A DNA stretch of 17,004 nucleotides from Verrucomicrobiales bacterium. Lineage in GTDB: Bacteria; Verrucomicrobiota; Verrucomicrobiia; Verrucomicrobiales; Akkermansiaceae. Location of the stretch: assembly GCA_002729295.1 (NCBI GenBank), contig PBTU01000018.1, positions 10,645-27,648 of the forward strand, in the 5' to 3' direction. The notes under the pieces were generated by a model. The model was given only the letters and a program-made list of their open reading frames with translations, was not told the DNA's origin and did no database searches. Positions 7,910 through 13,773 of the stretch are shown piece by piece (the first letter of the stretch is position 1; the number at the start of each line of letters is the position of its first letter). The translations under genes and the position numbers were made by a program.

Positions 7910-8728
7910 TCAGCAAAGCCGAATCATGTCCTTCATCGACTGAATCCAAAGAAAAAAAAGGCCTCTCGTCGAATATCGAAAGCTCCCGTCGGGAGTGAAC
8001 TTGATTAAGCCACATTTTTCATTGTGTTGAATCTGTTGACACATTTCTTTCTCGATTTGCTCAACAACATGGTCGGGGTCGGGAATAAGAAGATCATTGG
8101 CTGTTAACTTTTTTCGGTCCAAGTGCTTTTCATGATCATGATAGATTAGCTCGAAACGATTTTTCTCACAGGGTAGATGGGCCCACTGGGAATTCGGACC
8201 CTTTTTGAGCGTTGGAGAGAATGGGTAATTGGTAGTGTGGATGATCTCACCGGAACTGGTTCGAGAGGTAATAGTTACGAAGGCAAAAGCGACATTTTCA
8301 TGCTCGCACAGGCAGACCGAGGCGATGGCTTTGGCTTCGGCGTGCCAGAAAATGCGAAAGTATTGCTGCATCCCGGCCCAGTCCCATCCGCTGTCGGCAA
8401 TGTGCTCAAAATCAGCCTCTTCAATTTCATTAATCGTGCGGGCGGCATTCGGGAAGTGATCTTCGCAAGGGGCGTTTCGAAATTTAAGACGATTATCGAG
8501 TGGAAGGCGGAGGCTCCTGATGCGGGTCAGGAGGTCGACCCATGGAAGAAGAAACCAGAACACAACCCCAATGAATCCAGCCCACCAACAGCCGAAAAGA
8601 AAGAAGAAGGTGAGGAAAGAGGCCACTAAAAAGGTCAGGGCACCCAACTTGCGGAGGAAAAGGGTCTGACATGAGCGCAAGGCTATCCCGATGATCAAGC
8701 AGGCTAGGACAATAAGAAATTCGCGCAT
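7910..8728 (-). CDS. Unrecognised membrane-anchored protein, first gene of the YhaM unit
   Basis: I do not recognise this 272-residue protein. The N-terminus is strongly hydrophobic: one segment at about 4-18 and a longer one at about 28-66 that could cross the membrane twice. It is followed by a soluble part (about 77-272) rich in acidic and aromatic residues. Notable stretches are DSGWDWAGMQQYFRIFWHAE, an SRTSSGEIIHTTNYPFSP segment, a His-rich ELIYHDHEKHLDRKK segment, and scattered cysteines without a clear metal motif. It is the first gene of a minus-strand unit and ends 3 bases before the YhaM-like exoribonuclease start, which suggests joint expression and perhaps a membrane link for RNA turnover (inference). 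The start is ATG 8728 with no Shine-Dalgarno sequence. It appears intact. Function unknown. Confidence 0.8.
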   Translation of the reverse strand: MREFLIVLACLIIGIALRSCQTLFLRKLGALTFLVASFLTFFFLFGCWWAGFIGVVFWFLLPWVDLLTRIRSLRLPLDNRLKFRNAPCEDHFPNAARTINEIEEADFEHIADSGWDWAGMQQYFRIFWHAEAKAIASVCLCEHENVAFAFVTITSRTSSGEIIHTTNYPFSPTLKKGPNSQWAHLPCEKNRFELIYHDHEKHLDRKKLTANDLLIPDPDHVVEQIEKEMCQQIQHNEKCGLIKFTPDGSFRYSTRGLFFLWIQSMKDMIRLC

Positions 8729-8761
8729 GTGATTGGGGAAAAACCAAATGATGTAATAAAG

Positions 8762-8782
8762 ATCTAGCAGCTTTGCCTAGAT
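8762..8782. promoter_or_regulatory. Inverted repeat in divergent intergenic region
   Basis: ATCTAG (8762-8767) and CTAGAT (8777-8782) form a perfect 6-bp inverted repeat with a 9-base spacer. It lies between the divergently read membrane-protein gene (start 8728) and carbonic anhydrase gene (start 8851). Its form suits a dimeric regulator, but 6-bp arms can arise by chance. Confidence 0.25.
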
Positions 8783-8850
8783 TTCAGAAATTTCCAGTGG
8801 TTTAACGGCTTCTCTTGCGAAAAGTCGTCTTTTTTTTTAAAAGTCGCCTC

Positions 8851-9366
8851 ATGGCGATTGAACCATTTGAAGGCATTTGGCCTGAAATCCCTGATTCCGT
8901 GTTCGTAGCAGCCAGTGCTGACGTTGTCGGAAGGGTTACTCTGGGGGAGGAATCCAGTCTCTGGTACAACGCCACTCTTCGCGGTGATATTAACGAAATC
9001 AGCATTGGTCCCAAAAGTAACGTGCAGGACAATGCCGTGATCCATCTCGCCGATGACTATGGGTGCTACGTCGGGGAATTGGTGACGGTGGGGCACAGCG
9101 CTATTCTTCATGCCTGCACGGTCAAAGACGAAGTCCTAATAGGAATGGGGGCTTGCGTGCTTGATGGTTGTGTTGTGGGAGACCGTTCTATCATCGGAGC
9201 AAACGCACTGGTGACAGGAGGGACAATTATTCCACCCGGATCACTCGTCCTTGGAAGCCCTGCCAAGGTTGTCAAAACCCTTGATCTCAAAGATCAGGGA
9301 GAGATCAAGAACTGGGCCGAGAAATATGTCAGGAATGCCAAGAAGTTTCTGGCCCGTAAGTTTTAG
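8851..9366 (+). CDS. Gamma-carbonic-anhydrase-like protein (YrdA/PaaY type hexapeptide repeat)
   Basis: The 171-residue protein is a left-handed beta-helix built from hexapeptide repeats, as in gamma-class carbonic anhydrases, which hydrate CO2 to bicarbonate as trimers in the cytoplasm. The three expected zinc-binding histidines are present: His65 in AVIHLADD, and His82 and His87 in VGHSAILHAC. The LRGD (43-46) and SNVQDNA (56-62) elements and the GMGACVLDGC turn are typical. A C-terminal amphipathic helix follows the repeats. ATG 8851 is preferred; a TTG at 8815 would add 12 residues encoded across a nine-T run. The gene stands alone, with a divergent neighbour upstream and ispF convergent downstream, the two stops overlapping by 4 bases. 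Intact ligands suggest activity, but many YrdA-like proteins have weak or unknown activity. Confidence 0.9.
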   Translation: MAIEPFEGIWPEIPDSVFVAASADVVGRVTLGEESSLWYNATLRGDINEISIGPKSNVQDNAVIHLADDYGCYVGELVTVGHSAILHACTVKDEVLIGMGACVLDGCVVGDRSIIGANALVTGGTIIPPGSLVLGSPAKVVKTLDLKDQGEIKNWAEKYVRNAKKFLARKF

Positions 9367-9854
9367 CGGTTGATCCAATCTTTCTTAGCAATCAAAGCGC
9401 TGGCATAAGCAGCCATTCCTTCCTTCCTTCCAACAAAGCCCATCGTCTCATTGGTGGTGGCTTTGATGCCGACCTGCCCGGGATCGATATCGAGGGCTGC
9501 TGCGATGTTTGCTTTCATCGCTTCGGCGTAAGGGAGAACCTTGGGCGCTTCTGCCACCAAAGAGGAGTCAACATTCATCAATAGATATTGGTGCTCATGA
9601 CATAGATCGCGGCATTTTTCAAGGATGCGCAGCGAGCAAATGTCCTTGCAGGACTCATTTCCGGGAGGGAAGTAGTAGCCAATATCGGGTAATCCGAGCG
9701 CGCCGAGAATGGAGTCGGCAATGGCGTGACTCAAGACATCGGCGTCCGAGTGGCCATCGAGCCCGTGAGTGTGGGGGATTTCCACGCCACCCAGAATCAA
9801 AGGACGACCTTCGGCATATTGGTGGACGTCGTATCCAATTCCAGTGCGGATCAT
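9363..9854 (-). CDS. ispF: 2-C-methyl-D-erythritol 2,4-cyclodiphosphate synthase
   Basis: A 163-residue MEP-pathway enzyme making the cyclic diphosphate precursor of isoprenoids, as a cytoplasmic homotrimer. Metal ligands are visible at Asp9 and His11 (GIGYDVHQ) and His43 in the DGHSDADVLSHAIADSILGA region (33-52). DIGYYFPPG (57-65) and ATTNETMGFVGRKEGMAAYA (132-151) are also diagnostic. Length matches the family (about 158-160). The start codon overlaps the stop of the upstream phosphatase gene as ATGA, and a GAGGA sequence 6 bases upstream is one of the few clear Shine-Dalgarno sites in the window. The stop overlaps the convergent carbonic anhydrase stop. ispD, a common partner, is not present here. 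Confidence 0.97.
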   Translation of the reverse strand: MIRTGIGYDVHQYAEGRPLILGGVEIPHTHGLDGHSDADVLSHAIADSILGALGLPDIGYYFPPGNESCKDICSLRILEKCRDLCHEHQYLLMNVDSSLVAEAPKVLPYAEAMKANIAAALDIDPGQVGIKATTNETMGFVGRKEGMAAYASALIAKKDWINR

Positions 9855-10600
9855 AAGATTTCCTCGATTGGGATTTTTCCGTTGGAGGCCACGATGGAAT
9901 AGACATTGGGATTGTCTGAATGGGGAACCAAGTCGACTTTTCCTCCCGTGGCTTCAACCATCAGTTGTCCAGCCGCGATGTCCCAAAGCGAGATGCGGGA
10001 TTCGATATAGGCATCGAGTCGGCCAGAAGAGATATAGGCCATGCCCAGCGCGGCTGAGCCCATCATGCGCATCTTACGCGCACGGCGGGAGCCTCTCTTG
10101 AATCTTTCCAGGCCGGAGGTCATCGCTTCCTCGTCCTTTCCGCACCCGACGAAGAGGATCGACTCTTCGAGTGTCTCGCGAGAACTCACTTTAGCCGGTT
10201 CTCCATTGAGGAGCATCGCGCCGCCTTTCTCGACGGTCCATAGCTCGTCGACCATCGGATCGTAAATGACCCCGAGAACCAATTCCTCATTGACGCGCTT
10301 GGCGATCGAGATACAGAAATGGGGGATGTTGTAGAAAAAGTTCACCGTGCCATCGATGGGGTCAACGATCCACTGATGGGCGGATGATTGATCTCCCGCC
10401 AGACCCTCTTCACCGTAAATGGCGTGGGTGGGGAATTCCTTGAGGATGATTTCGGTAATGAGATCCTGGGATTCCCGGTCGAGGGCCAGTTTTAAGTCGT
10501 GGTGGTGGGCCTCATCGACATTCTTGGGCCGATTGAAATTGGCGCGAAGCATCTTGCCCACTTCTCTGGCTGCGTGGACGGCGGTTTCTAGTTCAGTCAC
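9851..10600 (-). CDS. Inositol monophosphatase family protein
   Basis: This 249-residue Mg2+-dependent phosphatase belongs to the SuhB/CysQ/IMPase fold. Metal-binding motifs are complete: the acidic pair in YGEEG (Glu64-Glu65), WIVDPIDGTVNFF (77-89, Asp80 and Asp83) and SLWDIAAGQLMVEATGG (204-220, Asp207). The frame stays open to 10918, but upstream of 10600 it merely lies antisense to nothing recognisable and overlaps coaB, so I take the GTG at 10600, which gives the normal family length. A GAGG about 12 bases upstream is a weak ribosome site. It starts 43 bases after coaB and its stop overlaps the ispF start by ATGA. Likely substrate is inositol-1-phosphate or a related sugar phosphate; this cannot be decided from sequence. 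Confidence 0.92.
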   Translation of the reverse strand: MTELETAVHAAREVGKMLRANFNRPKNVDEAHHHDLKLALDRESQDLITEIILKEFPTHAIYGEEGLAGDQSSAHQWIVDPIDGTVNFFYNIPHFCISIAKRVNEELVLGVIYDPMVDELWTVEKGGAMLLNGEPAKVSSRETLEESILFVGCGKDEEAMTSGLERFKRGSRRARKMRMMGSAALGMAYISSGRLDAYIESRISLWDIAAGQLMVEATGGKVDLVPHSDNPNVYSIVASNGKIPIEEIL

Positions 10601-10643
10601 GGGGGGAGATTGCCTCAAAGGATTGTAGATGCGAAGCTTTTCT

Positions 10644-11270
10644 CTACAGTTGTTCGATGACTTCCACAAGGTCGTAGGCGAGGTGCTCCTTGCTATTCTG
10701 AGGTAAGGCCTCTGATCGATCCGTGTAGACCAGAGTGACTTCGTTTTCAAAGGAATCGAATCCGATGTCCTTTCGAGAGACGTCATTGGCGATGACCAAG
10801 TCACAACCTTTGCGGGCGCATTTTCCACGGGCATTTTCTTCGACGTTTTCCGTTTCCGCAGCGAAACCGACGAGAGTTCCCTTGAAGCCCATGACTCCAC
10901 GGGCTGAGCCAAGGACATCCCTGGTCTTCTGGAGAGTGAGAGTGAGTTCGTCGCCGGATTTTTTGATTTTTTGGTCGGCGACAGTTACCGGAGTGTAGTC
11001 TGCAACAGCCGCAGCAAAGATTGCAATATCCATGCGGCCAATTTGCGATTCCACTGCTTGATATAGGTCTTCGGCGCTTTCGATCGGGATGAAATCCACC
11101 CCTTCAGGGATATCGAGCGAAGTGGGCCCAGAGACCAGGAGGACGGAATGACCTCGTTTCTGCGCAGCCTTCGCTAATGCATAACCCATCTTTCCGGATG
11201 AACGATTCGTCAGGTAGCGAGCAGGATCGATGGGTTCCCGGGTAGGACCGGCCGTGATGAGGACTTTCAT
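10644..11270 (-). CDS. coaB: Phosphopantothenate-cysteine ligase (CoaB), unfused
   Basis: The 208-residue protein matches only the C-terminal half of the usual bifunctional CoaBC (about 400 residues). CoaB joins phosphopantothenate to cysteine in CoA synthesis. Diagnostic blocks are ITAGPTREPIDPARYLTNRSSGKMGYALA (5-33), FAAAVADYTP (85-94), KIKK (101-104), VGFAAET (134-140) and CDLVIANDV (156-164). No CoaC (flavin-dependent decarboxylase) is encoded upstream: the preceding 147 bases lead directly to a tRNA gene on the other strand. CoaC must therefore be elsewhere if this organism makes CoA by the standard route. ATG 11270 is the start, with no Shine-Dalgarno sequence. It is the first gene of the coaB-phosphatase-ispF unit. 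Confidence 0.93.
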   Translation of the reverse strand: MKVLITAGPTREPIDPARYLTNRSSGKMGYALAKAAQKRGHSVLLVSGPTSLDIPEGVDFIPIESAEDLYQAVESQIGRMDIAIFAAAVADYTPVTVADQKIKKSGDELTLTLQKTRDVLGSARGVMGFKGTLVGFAAETENVEENARGKCARKGCDLVIANDVSRKDIGFDSFENEVTLVYTDRSEALPQNSKEHLAYDLVEVIEQL

Positions 11271-11369
11271 GGAAGAGGGAATCTTGAGCGAGAGGAGCGG
11301 GAGAACAAGCCTTCGTCTTTTGGATCTCTCATTTGTTGTTGCGGATTCTCGGTGAGGGCGTTAATCTCG

Positions 11370-11392
11370 CCGAATTTTGATTGCCAATTCGG
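11370..11392. promoter_or_regulatory. 7-bp inverted repeat in the coaB/tRNA divergent region
   Basis: CCGAATT (11370-11376) and AATTCGG (11386-11392) form a perfect inverted repeat with a 9-base spacer. It lies about 100 bases upstream of coaB and 26 bases upstream of the tRNA 5' end, so it could be an operator for either transcript. No clear -35/-10 pair was identified with it. Confidence 0.3.
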
Positions 11393-11515
11393 TGGGACGG
11401 TGATTTCTTCGCGCCGAGCGCGCGTGGCGGAATTGGTAGACGCGCATGATTCAGGTTCATGTGGGGGCAACCCCGTGGAGGTTCGATTCCTCTCGCGCGC
11501 ACCAACCCACCGAAT
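11387..11515. repeat. 10-bp inverted repeat flanking the tRNA-Leu gene
   Basis: ATTCGGTGGG at 11387-11396 is exactly complementary to CCCACCGAAT at 11506-11515. The tRNA (11418-11504) lies between the arms, and the right arm begins 2 bases after the encoded CCA. In a transcript, the 5' leader and 3' trailer could pair into a stem closing the precursor. The right arm also takes part in a local 6-bp hairpin (11504-11520). Confidence 0.5.
11418..11504 (+). tRNA. tRNA-Leu, anticodon CAG
   Basis: An 87-base class II tRNA read by hand. The acceptor stem is a perfect 7-bp GCGCGCG/CGCGCGC (11418-11424 with 11494-11500), followed by A and an encoded CCA (11502-11504). The D arm has a GCG/CGC stem (11427-11429 with 11441-11443). 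The anticodon stem CATGA/TCATG (11445-11449 with 11457-11461) encloses loop TTCAGGT with anticodon CAG at 11452-11454. A long variable arm GGGG-CAA-CCCC lies within 11462-11476, and the T arm GGAGG-TTCGATT-CCTCT spans 11477-11493. The long variable arm and CAG anticodon identify a leucine tRNA reading CUG codons. Confidence 0.98.
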
Positions 11516-11533
11516 GGGTTTAAGGTGATCAAT

Positions 11534-11562
11534 TTGAAACGCTTTTTGGGGTCAGTTAATAC
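11534..11562 (+). promoter_or_regulatory. Candidate sigma-70 promoter upstream of nuoB
   Basis: TTGAAA at 11534-11539 and TAATAC at 11557-11562 are spaced by 17 bases. The -35 matches the consensus at five of six bases, the -10 only at three. It would start transcription near 11569, ahead of nuoB. This is a pattern match only. Confidence 0.3.
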
Positions 11563-11625
11563 TCCAAAATACCTTTTTCAATGAAAGGCGGGGTAGTTTT
11601 TTTGATGGGAATTACCGAAAAGCAG

Positions 11626-11651
11626 CACTTTGTGAAAAAATTCACAAAGTG
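11626..11651. promoter_or_regulatory. Perfect 26-bp palindrome with CRP/FNR-type half-sites upstream of nuoB
   Basis: Arms CACTTTGTGAA (11626-11636) and TTCACAAAGTG (11641-11651) are exact inverse complements around four A. The core reads TGTGA (11631-11635), six bases, TCACA (11642-11646), the classic CRP-family operator geometry. It is centred 55 bases upstream of the nuoB ATG at 11694. A weak TTGAGG (11653-11658) with TATCCT (11675-11680), 16 bases apart, lies just downstream and could be the controlled promoter. As RNA the same sequence could also form an 11-bp hairpin. Confidence 0.6.
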
Positions 11652-11693
11652 GTTGAGGCCGGCGCTGGGACGGGTATCCTCCGGCCTGACGCT

Positions 11694-12236
11694 ATGGTGG
11701 AAGAAAACCTCACTGTCTCACATGCCGCTTACGATTCCAAGATCGAGGGCAACATCATCTTTACGCGCGTAGACGCCGCGATTAATTGGATGCGCAAGAA
11801 TTCGCTCTGGCCCATGCCGATGGGATTGGCATGCTGCGCAATCGAGCTGATGGCGACAGCGTCGTCCCGTTTTGATATTTCTCGCTTTGGAGCGGAAGTC
11901 ATGCGCTTTTCGCCGCGTCAGGCCGATGTGATGATCGTAGCTGGCACGGTAACTTACAAAATGGCGCTGGCGGTAAAGCGGATTTGGGATCAGATGCCCG
12001 AACCCAAGTGGTGCATCGCGATGGGGGCCTGTGCTTCCAGTGGTGGCATGTATCGCAGTTATGCGGTGCTTCAGGGTATTGACCGTCTCATTCCGGTTGA
12101 TGTTTATATCTCGGGTTGTCCGCCACGCCCGGAGGCCTTAATTGAAGGTCTTCTCAAATTGCAGGATAAGATCGATGAGGAAGAGTCGTTGATGGCCCAG
12201 AAGAGGGATCCAGTGCACAAACCTATTAACGCTTAG
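11694..12236 (+). CDS. nuoB: NADH-quinone oxidoreductase subunit B
   Basis: This 180-residue subunit of respiratory complex I carries the terminal iron-sulfur cluster N2 next to the quinone site. The four cluster cysteines are visible: Cys47-Cys48 in GLACCAIELMA, Cys113 in IAMGACASSGG, and Cys142 in ISGCPPRPEALIEGL. The upstream NWMRKNSLWPMPM region is typical. The frame extends back to a GTG at 11649, but that codon lies inside the palindrome, and residues before ATG 11694 are not needed for the family, so ATG 11694 is chosen with moderate certainty. No Shine-Dalgarno sequence precedes either start. nuoC follows 5 bases downstream; nuoA, which normally precedes nuoB, is absent. Confidence 0.96.
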   Translation: MVEENLTVSHAAYDSKIEGNIIFTRVDAAINWMRKNSLWPMPMGLACCAIELMATASSRFDISRFGAEVMRFSPRQADVMIVAGTVTYKMALAVKRIWDQMPEPKWCIAMGACASSGGMYRSYAVLQGIDRLIPVDVYISGCPPRPEALIEGLLKLQDKIDEEESLMAQKRDPVHKPINA

Positions 12237-12241
12237 TTCAA

Positions 12242-12787
12242 ATGAGCGTATCGGAAGATATCAGAGCTGCCGGAATTCAGGATTCCGTTGAATTTCGAGG
12301 AGAGACCACCGTGGCGGTTGGTCTGAGCCGACTGAAGCAGACCCTGGAGAATTTTGCCGAGCTGGGCTATGAGCTTTTGTTGGATATATCCAGTGTCGAT
12401 CATATGGGCGAGACGCCTCGTTTTGAGATGGTTTATGAACTGGCAACGCTCGATGATTCTAAGCATATTCGTGTGAAGGCCAGTGTGGCTGAAGATGTTG
12501 AGGTTCCCAGTGCGGTCAGCATTTGGAAAACAGCCAATTGGCACGAACGTGAGGTTTACGACATGATGGGGATCAAATTCAAAGATCACCCCCAGATGGA
12601 ACGTATTTTGATGTGGGAAGGATTCCCACATTTTCCATTGAGGAAAGACTACCCGCTCGCTGGAAAAGAGAGCGAGATGCCCGATGTGGCCTTTAGTGGC
12701 GTTGCTCCGCTGGAAGGTGGTCCGTTTGTGACCAGTCCCGGAAGCACTCGTGAAAGTGGCGAGCCACGGGCTAAGGGAGAAAGCTAG
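12242..12787 (+). CDS. nuoC: NADH-quinone oxidoreductase subunit C
   Basis: A 181-residue peripheral-arm subunit of complex I (the 30-kDa subunit family). The C-terminal signature WHEREVYDMMGIKFKDHPQM (100-119) followed by ERILMWEGFPHFPLRKDYPL (120-139) is unmistakable. The N-terminal half has the expected alpha/beta pattern, including LLLDISSVDHMGE (46-57). A low-complexity tail of about 30 residues rich in Gly, Pro, Ser and charged residues follows the signature. It lies 5 bases after nuoB and is not fused to NuoD, unlike in E. coli. The next gene is tatD on the opposite strand, so nuoD and later subunits must be encoded elsewhere. The 52 bases to tatD contain a GC-rich segment followed by five T (near 12831), a poor terminator at best. 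Confidence 0.96.
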   Translation: MSVSEDIRAAGIQDSVEFRGETTVAVGLSRLKQTLENFAELGYELLLDISSVDHMGETPRFEMVYELATLDDSKHIRVKASVAEDVEVPSAVSIWKTANWHEREVYDMMGIKFKDHPQMERILMWEGFPHFPLRKDYPLAGKESEMPDVAFSGVAPLEGGPFVTSPGSTRESGEPRAKGES

Positions 12788-12839
12788 GCGGAGGCTGTCA
12801 GACTTAAACGCTGAACGTCAACGCGCCCGTTTTTATGGG

Positions 12840-13637
12840 TCATAGGCGGAAGAAGGACTCTACGACCTGCTCGGTTTCCTGGGTAAGTGATTCCAACGAG
12901 ATATTTCGCTGAGAGGCGATCGCTTTAGCGGTGTGTCGGGTGTAGGCTGGTTCACATCGTTTGCCGCGATGTGGAACGGGGGAGAGATAAGGAGAGTCGG
13001 TTTCTAACATGAAGGAACCAGAGGGAGCGGCTTTGACGGTGTCGACAACGGTCGCGGCTTTCTTGAAGGTGGCGATGCCTGTGAACGAGATGAGTCCTCC
13101 CGTGGCGAAGACGCGCTCGGCAAGTTCTGGTGGGCCGGGAAAACAGTGGAAGACCGCGCGAACGTCCTTGGCGTATTCGGCATAGATGCTTAAGGCGTCG
13201 TCGAAGCTGGTGGTGCCGGATTTGTCTCGGGTGTGAATGACGACATTAAGCTGGGCCGCTTTGGCTAATTCGAAATGACGGCGGAGGAAGTCGCGCTGTC
13301 GTGCGTGGTAGTCTTCGTCGCTAAATCCGTTGGGCGCGGGATGGAAGTAATCGAGTCCGGTTTCACCAATGGCTGCGACTTTGGAGTCATCGAGGTGCGG
13401 CTCGAGGAGTTCTTCGAAGTCGTCGGGCGCATGGTGGACATCGCAGGGATGGATACCGATGCAGGCGGAGACTTCGGGGTACTCGCGGGCGATAAGGAGA
13501 TTGACCATCAGATCATCCGGACAAGTGGCAAGGGTGACCATGCGATTGACGCCGTTCTCCTTCGCACGAGCGATGAGTTCCGGAATTTCTTGGGGCGTAA
13601 ATTTGTCAGAGCCAAGATGGCAATGTGAGTCGGTCAT
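12840..13637 (-). CDS. TatD-family metal-dependent deoxyribonuclease
   Basis: A 265-residue TIM-barrel amidohydrolase-superfamily nuclease that degrades DNA 3'-5' and has roles in DNA repair and turnover. Metal ligands are all visible: His5 and His7 in DSHCHL, Glu92 in IGETGLDYF, His135 in VVIHTRD, His164 in VFHCF, and Asp214 in LETDSPYL. The family motif PHRGKRxEP (222-230) is present with Cys in place of the common Asn. Length is usual for TatD/YcfH/YabD proteins. ATG 13637 lies 9 bases after the stop of a tiny zinc-ribbon frame on the same strand, suggesting a two-gene unit. It is convergent with nuoC. I leave the symbol blank because TatD, YcfH and YjjV paralogues are not separable by eye. 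Confidence 0.94.
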   Translation of the reverse strand: MTDSHCHLGSDKFTPQEIPELIARAKENGVNRMVTLATCPDDLMVNLLIAREYPEVSACIGIHPCDVHHAPDDFEELLEPHLDDSKVAAIGETGLDYFHPAPNGFSDEDYHARQRDFLRRHFELAKAAQLNVVIHTRDKSGTTSFDDALSIYAEYAKDVRAVFHCFPGPPELAERVFATGGLISFTGIATFKKAATVVDTVKAAPSGSFMLETDSPYLSPVPHRGKRCEPAYTRHTAKAIASQRNISLESLTQETEQVVESFFRL

Positions 13638-13646
13638 GGAGGATGG

Positions 13647-13773
13647 TTAGCCTTCGAAGATGTTCGGTTTGTGTGGTAAAAGGTCTTCGCCACACATGGT
13701 GCAGATCTTATTGGAGGAGTTGCAATTTTTTCCGCAGCGTTGGCAGGCAAAATCTGTTGGCTGATTTTGCCAT
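13647..13773 (-). pseudogene. Small zinc-ribbon protein gene upstream of tatD, frame broken by one base
   Basis: One minus-strand frame ending in TAA at 13647-13649 encodes FACQRCGKNCNSSNK then ICTMCGEDLLPHKPNIFEG, that is two CxxCG knuckles of a short zinc ribbon. This frame has no start codon before the first CxxC and meets a TGA at 13773-13775. An ATG at 13773 in another frame encodes MAKSANRF and would join it exactly if one T of the minus-strand TTTT (13749-13752) were removed, giving a 41-residue protein. The stop lies 9 bases before the tatD ATG, as expected for an operon. The break may be a real mutation, a sequencing error, or a +1 frameshift at TTT-T. Function is unknown; such tiny ribbons often bind nucleic acid or proteins. 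It was found by translating the gap by hand. Confidence 0.55.
13746..13771. repeat. Perfect 9-bp inverted repeat at the zinc-ribbon frame break
   Basis: On the plus strand GGCAAAATC (13746-13754) and GATTTTGCC (13763-13771) are perfect inverse complements with an 8-base loop. The four-base homopolymer holding the frame-breaking extra base (13749-13752) is in one arm, and the last base of the ATG is in the other. With the base removed the repeat would be imperfect. Confidence 0.7.

Noticed and set aside
10601..10918. N-terminal extension of the inositol monophosphatase frame to 10918
   Set aside because: It overlaps coaB, reads as unstructured Ser/Arg-rich sequence, and starting at GTG 10600 gives the normal family length.
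11267..11470. Minus-strand frame ending in an ATGA overlap with the coaB start
   Set aside because: The upstream part is antisense to the tRNA. Only about 49 codons are free and the only ATG gives 21 residues. ATGA arises automatically when codon 2 is Lys, so the overlap is weak evidence. No homology recognised.
11418..11504. tRNA gene as an integration (att) site
   Set aside because: No integrase is visible and I found no direct repeat of the tRNA 3' end in the neighbouring sequence.
11504..11520. Rho-independent terminator after the tRNA
   Set aside because: AACCCA and TGGGTT can form a 6-bp hairpin, but it overlaps the final A of CCA and lacks a T-run.
11581..11772. 63-codon plus-strand frame ahead of and into nuoB
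   Set aside because: It overlaps nuoB by nearly 80 bases in another frame, spans the palindrome, and has no recognisable domain or ribosome site.
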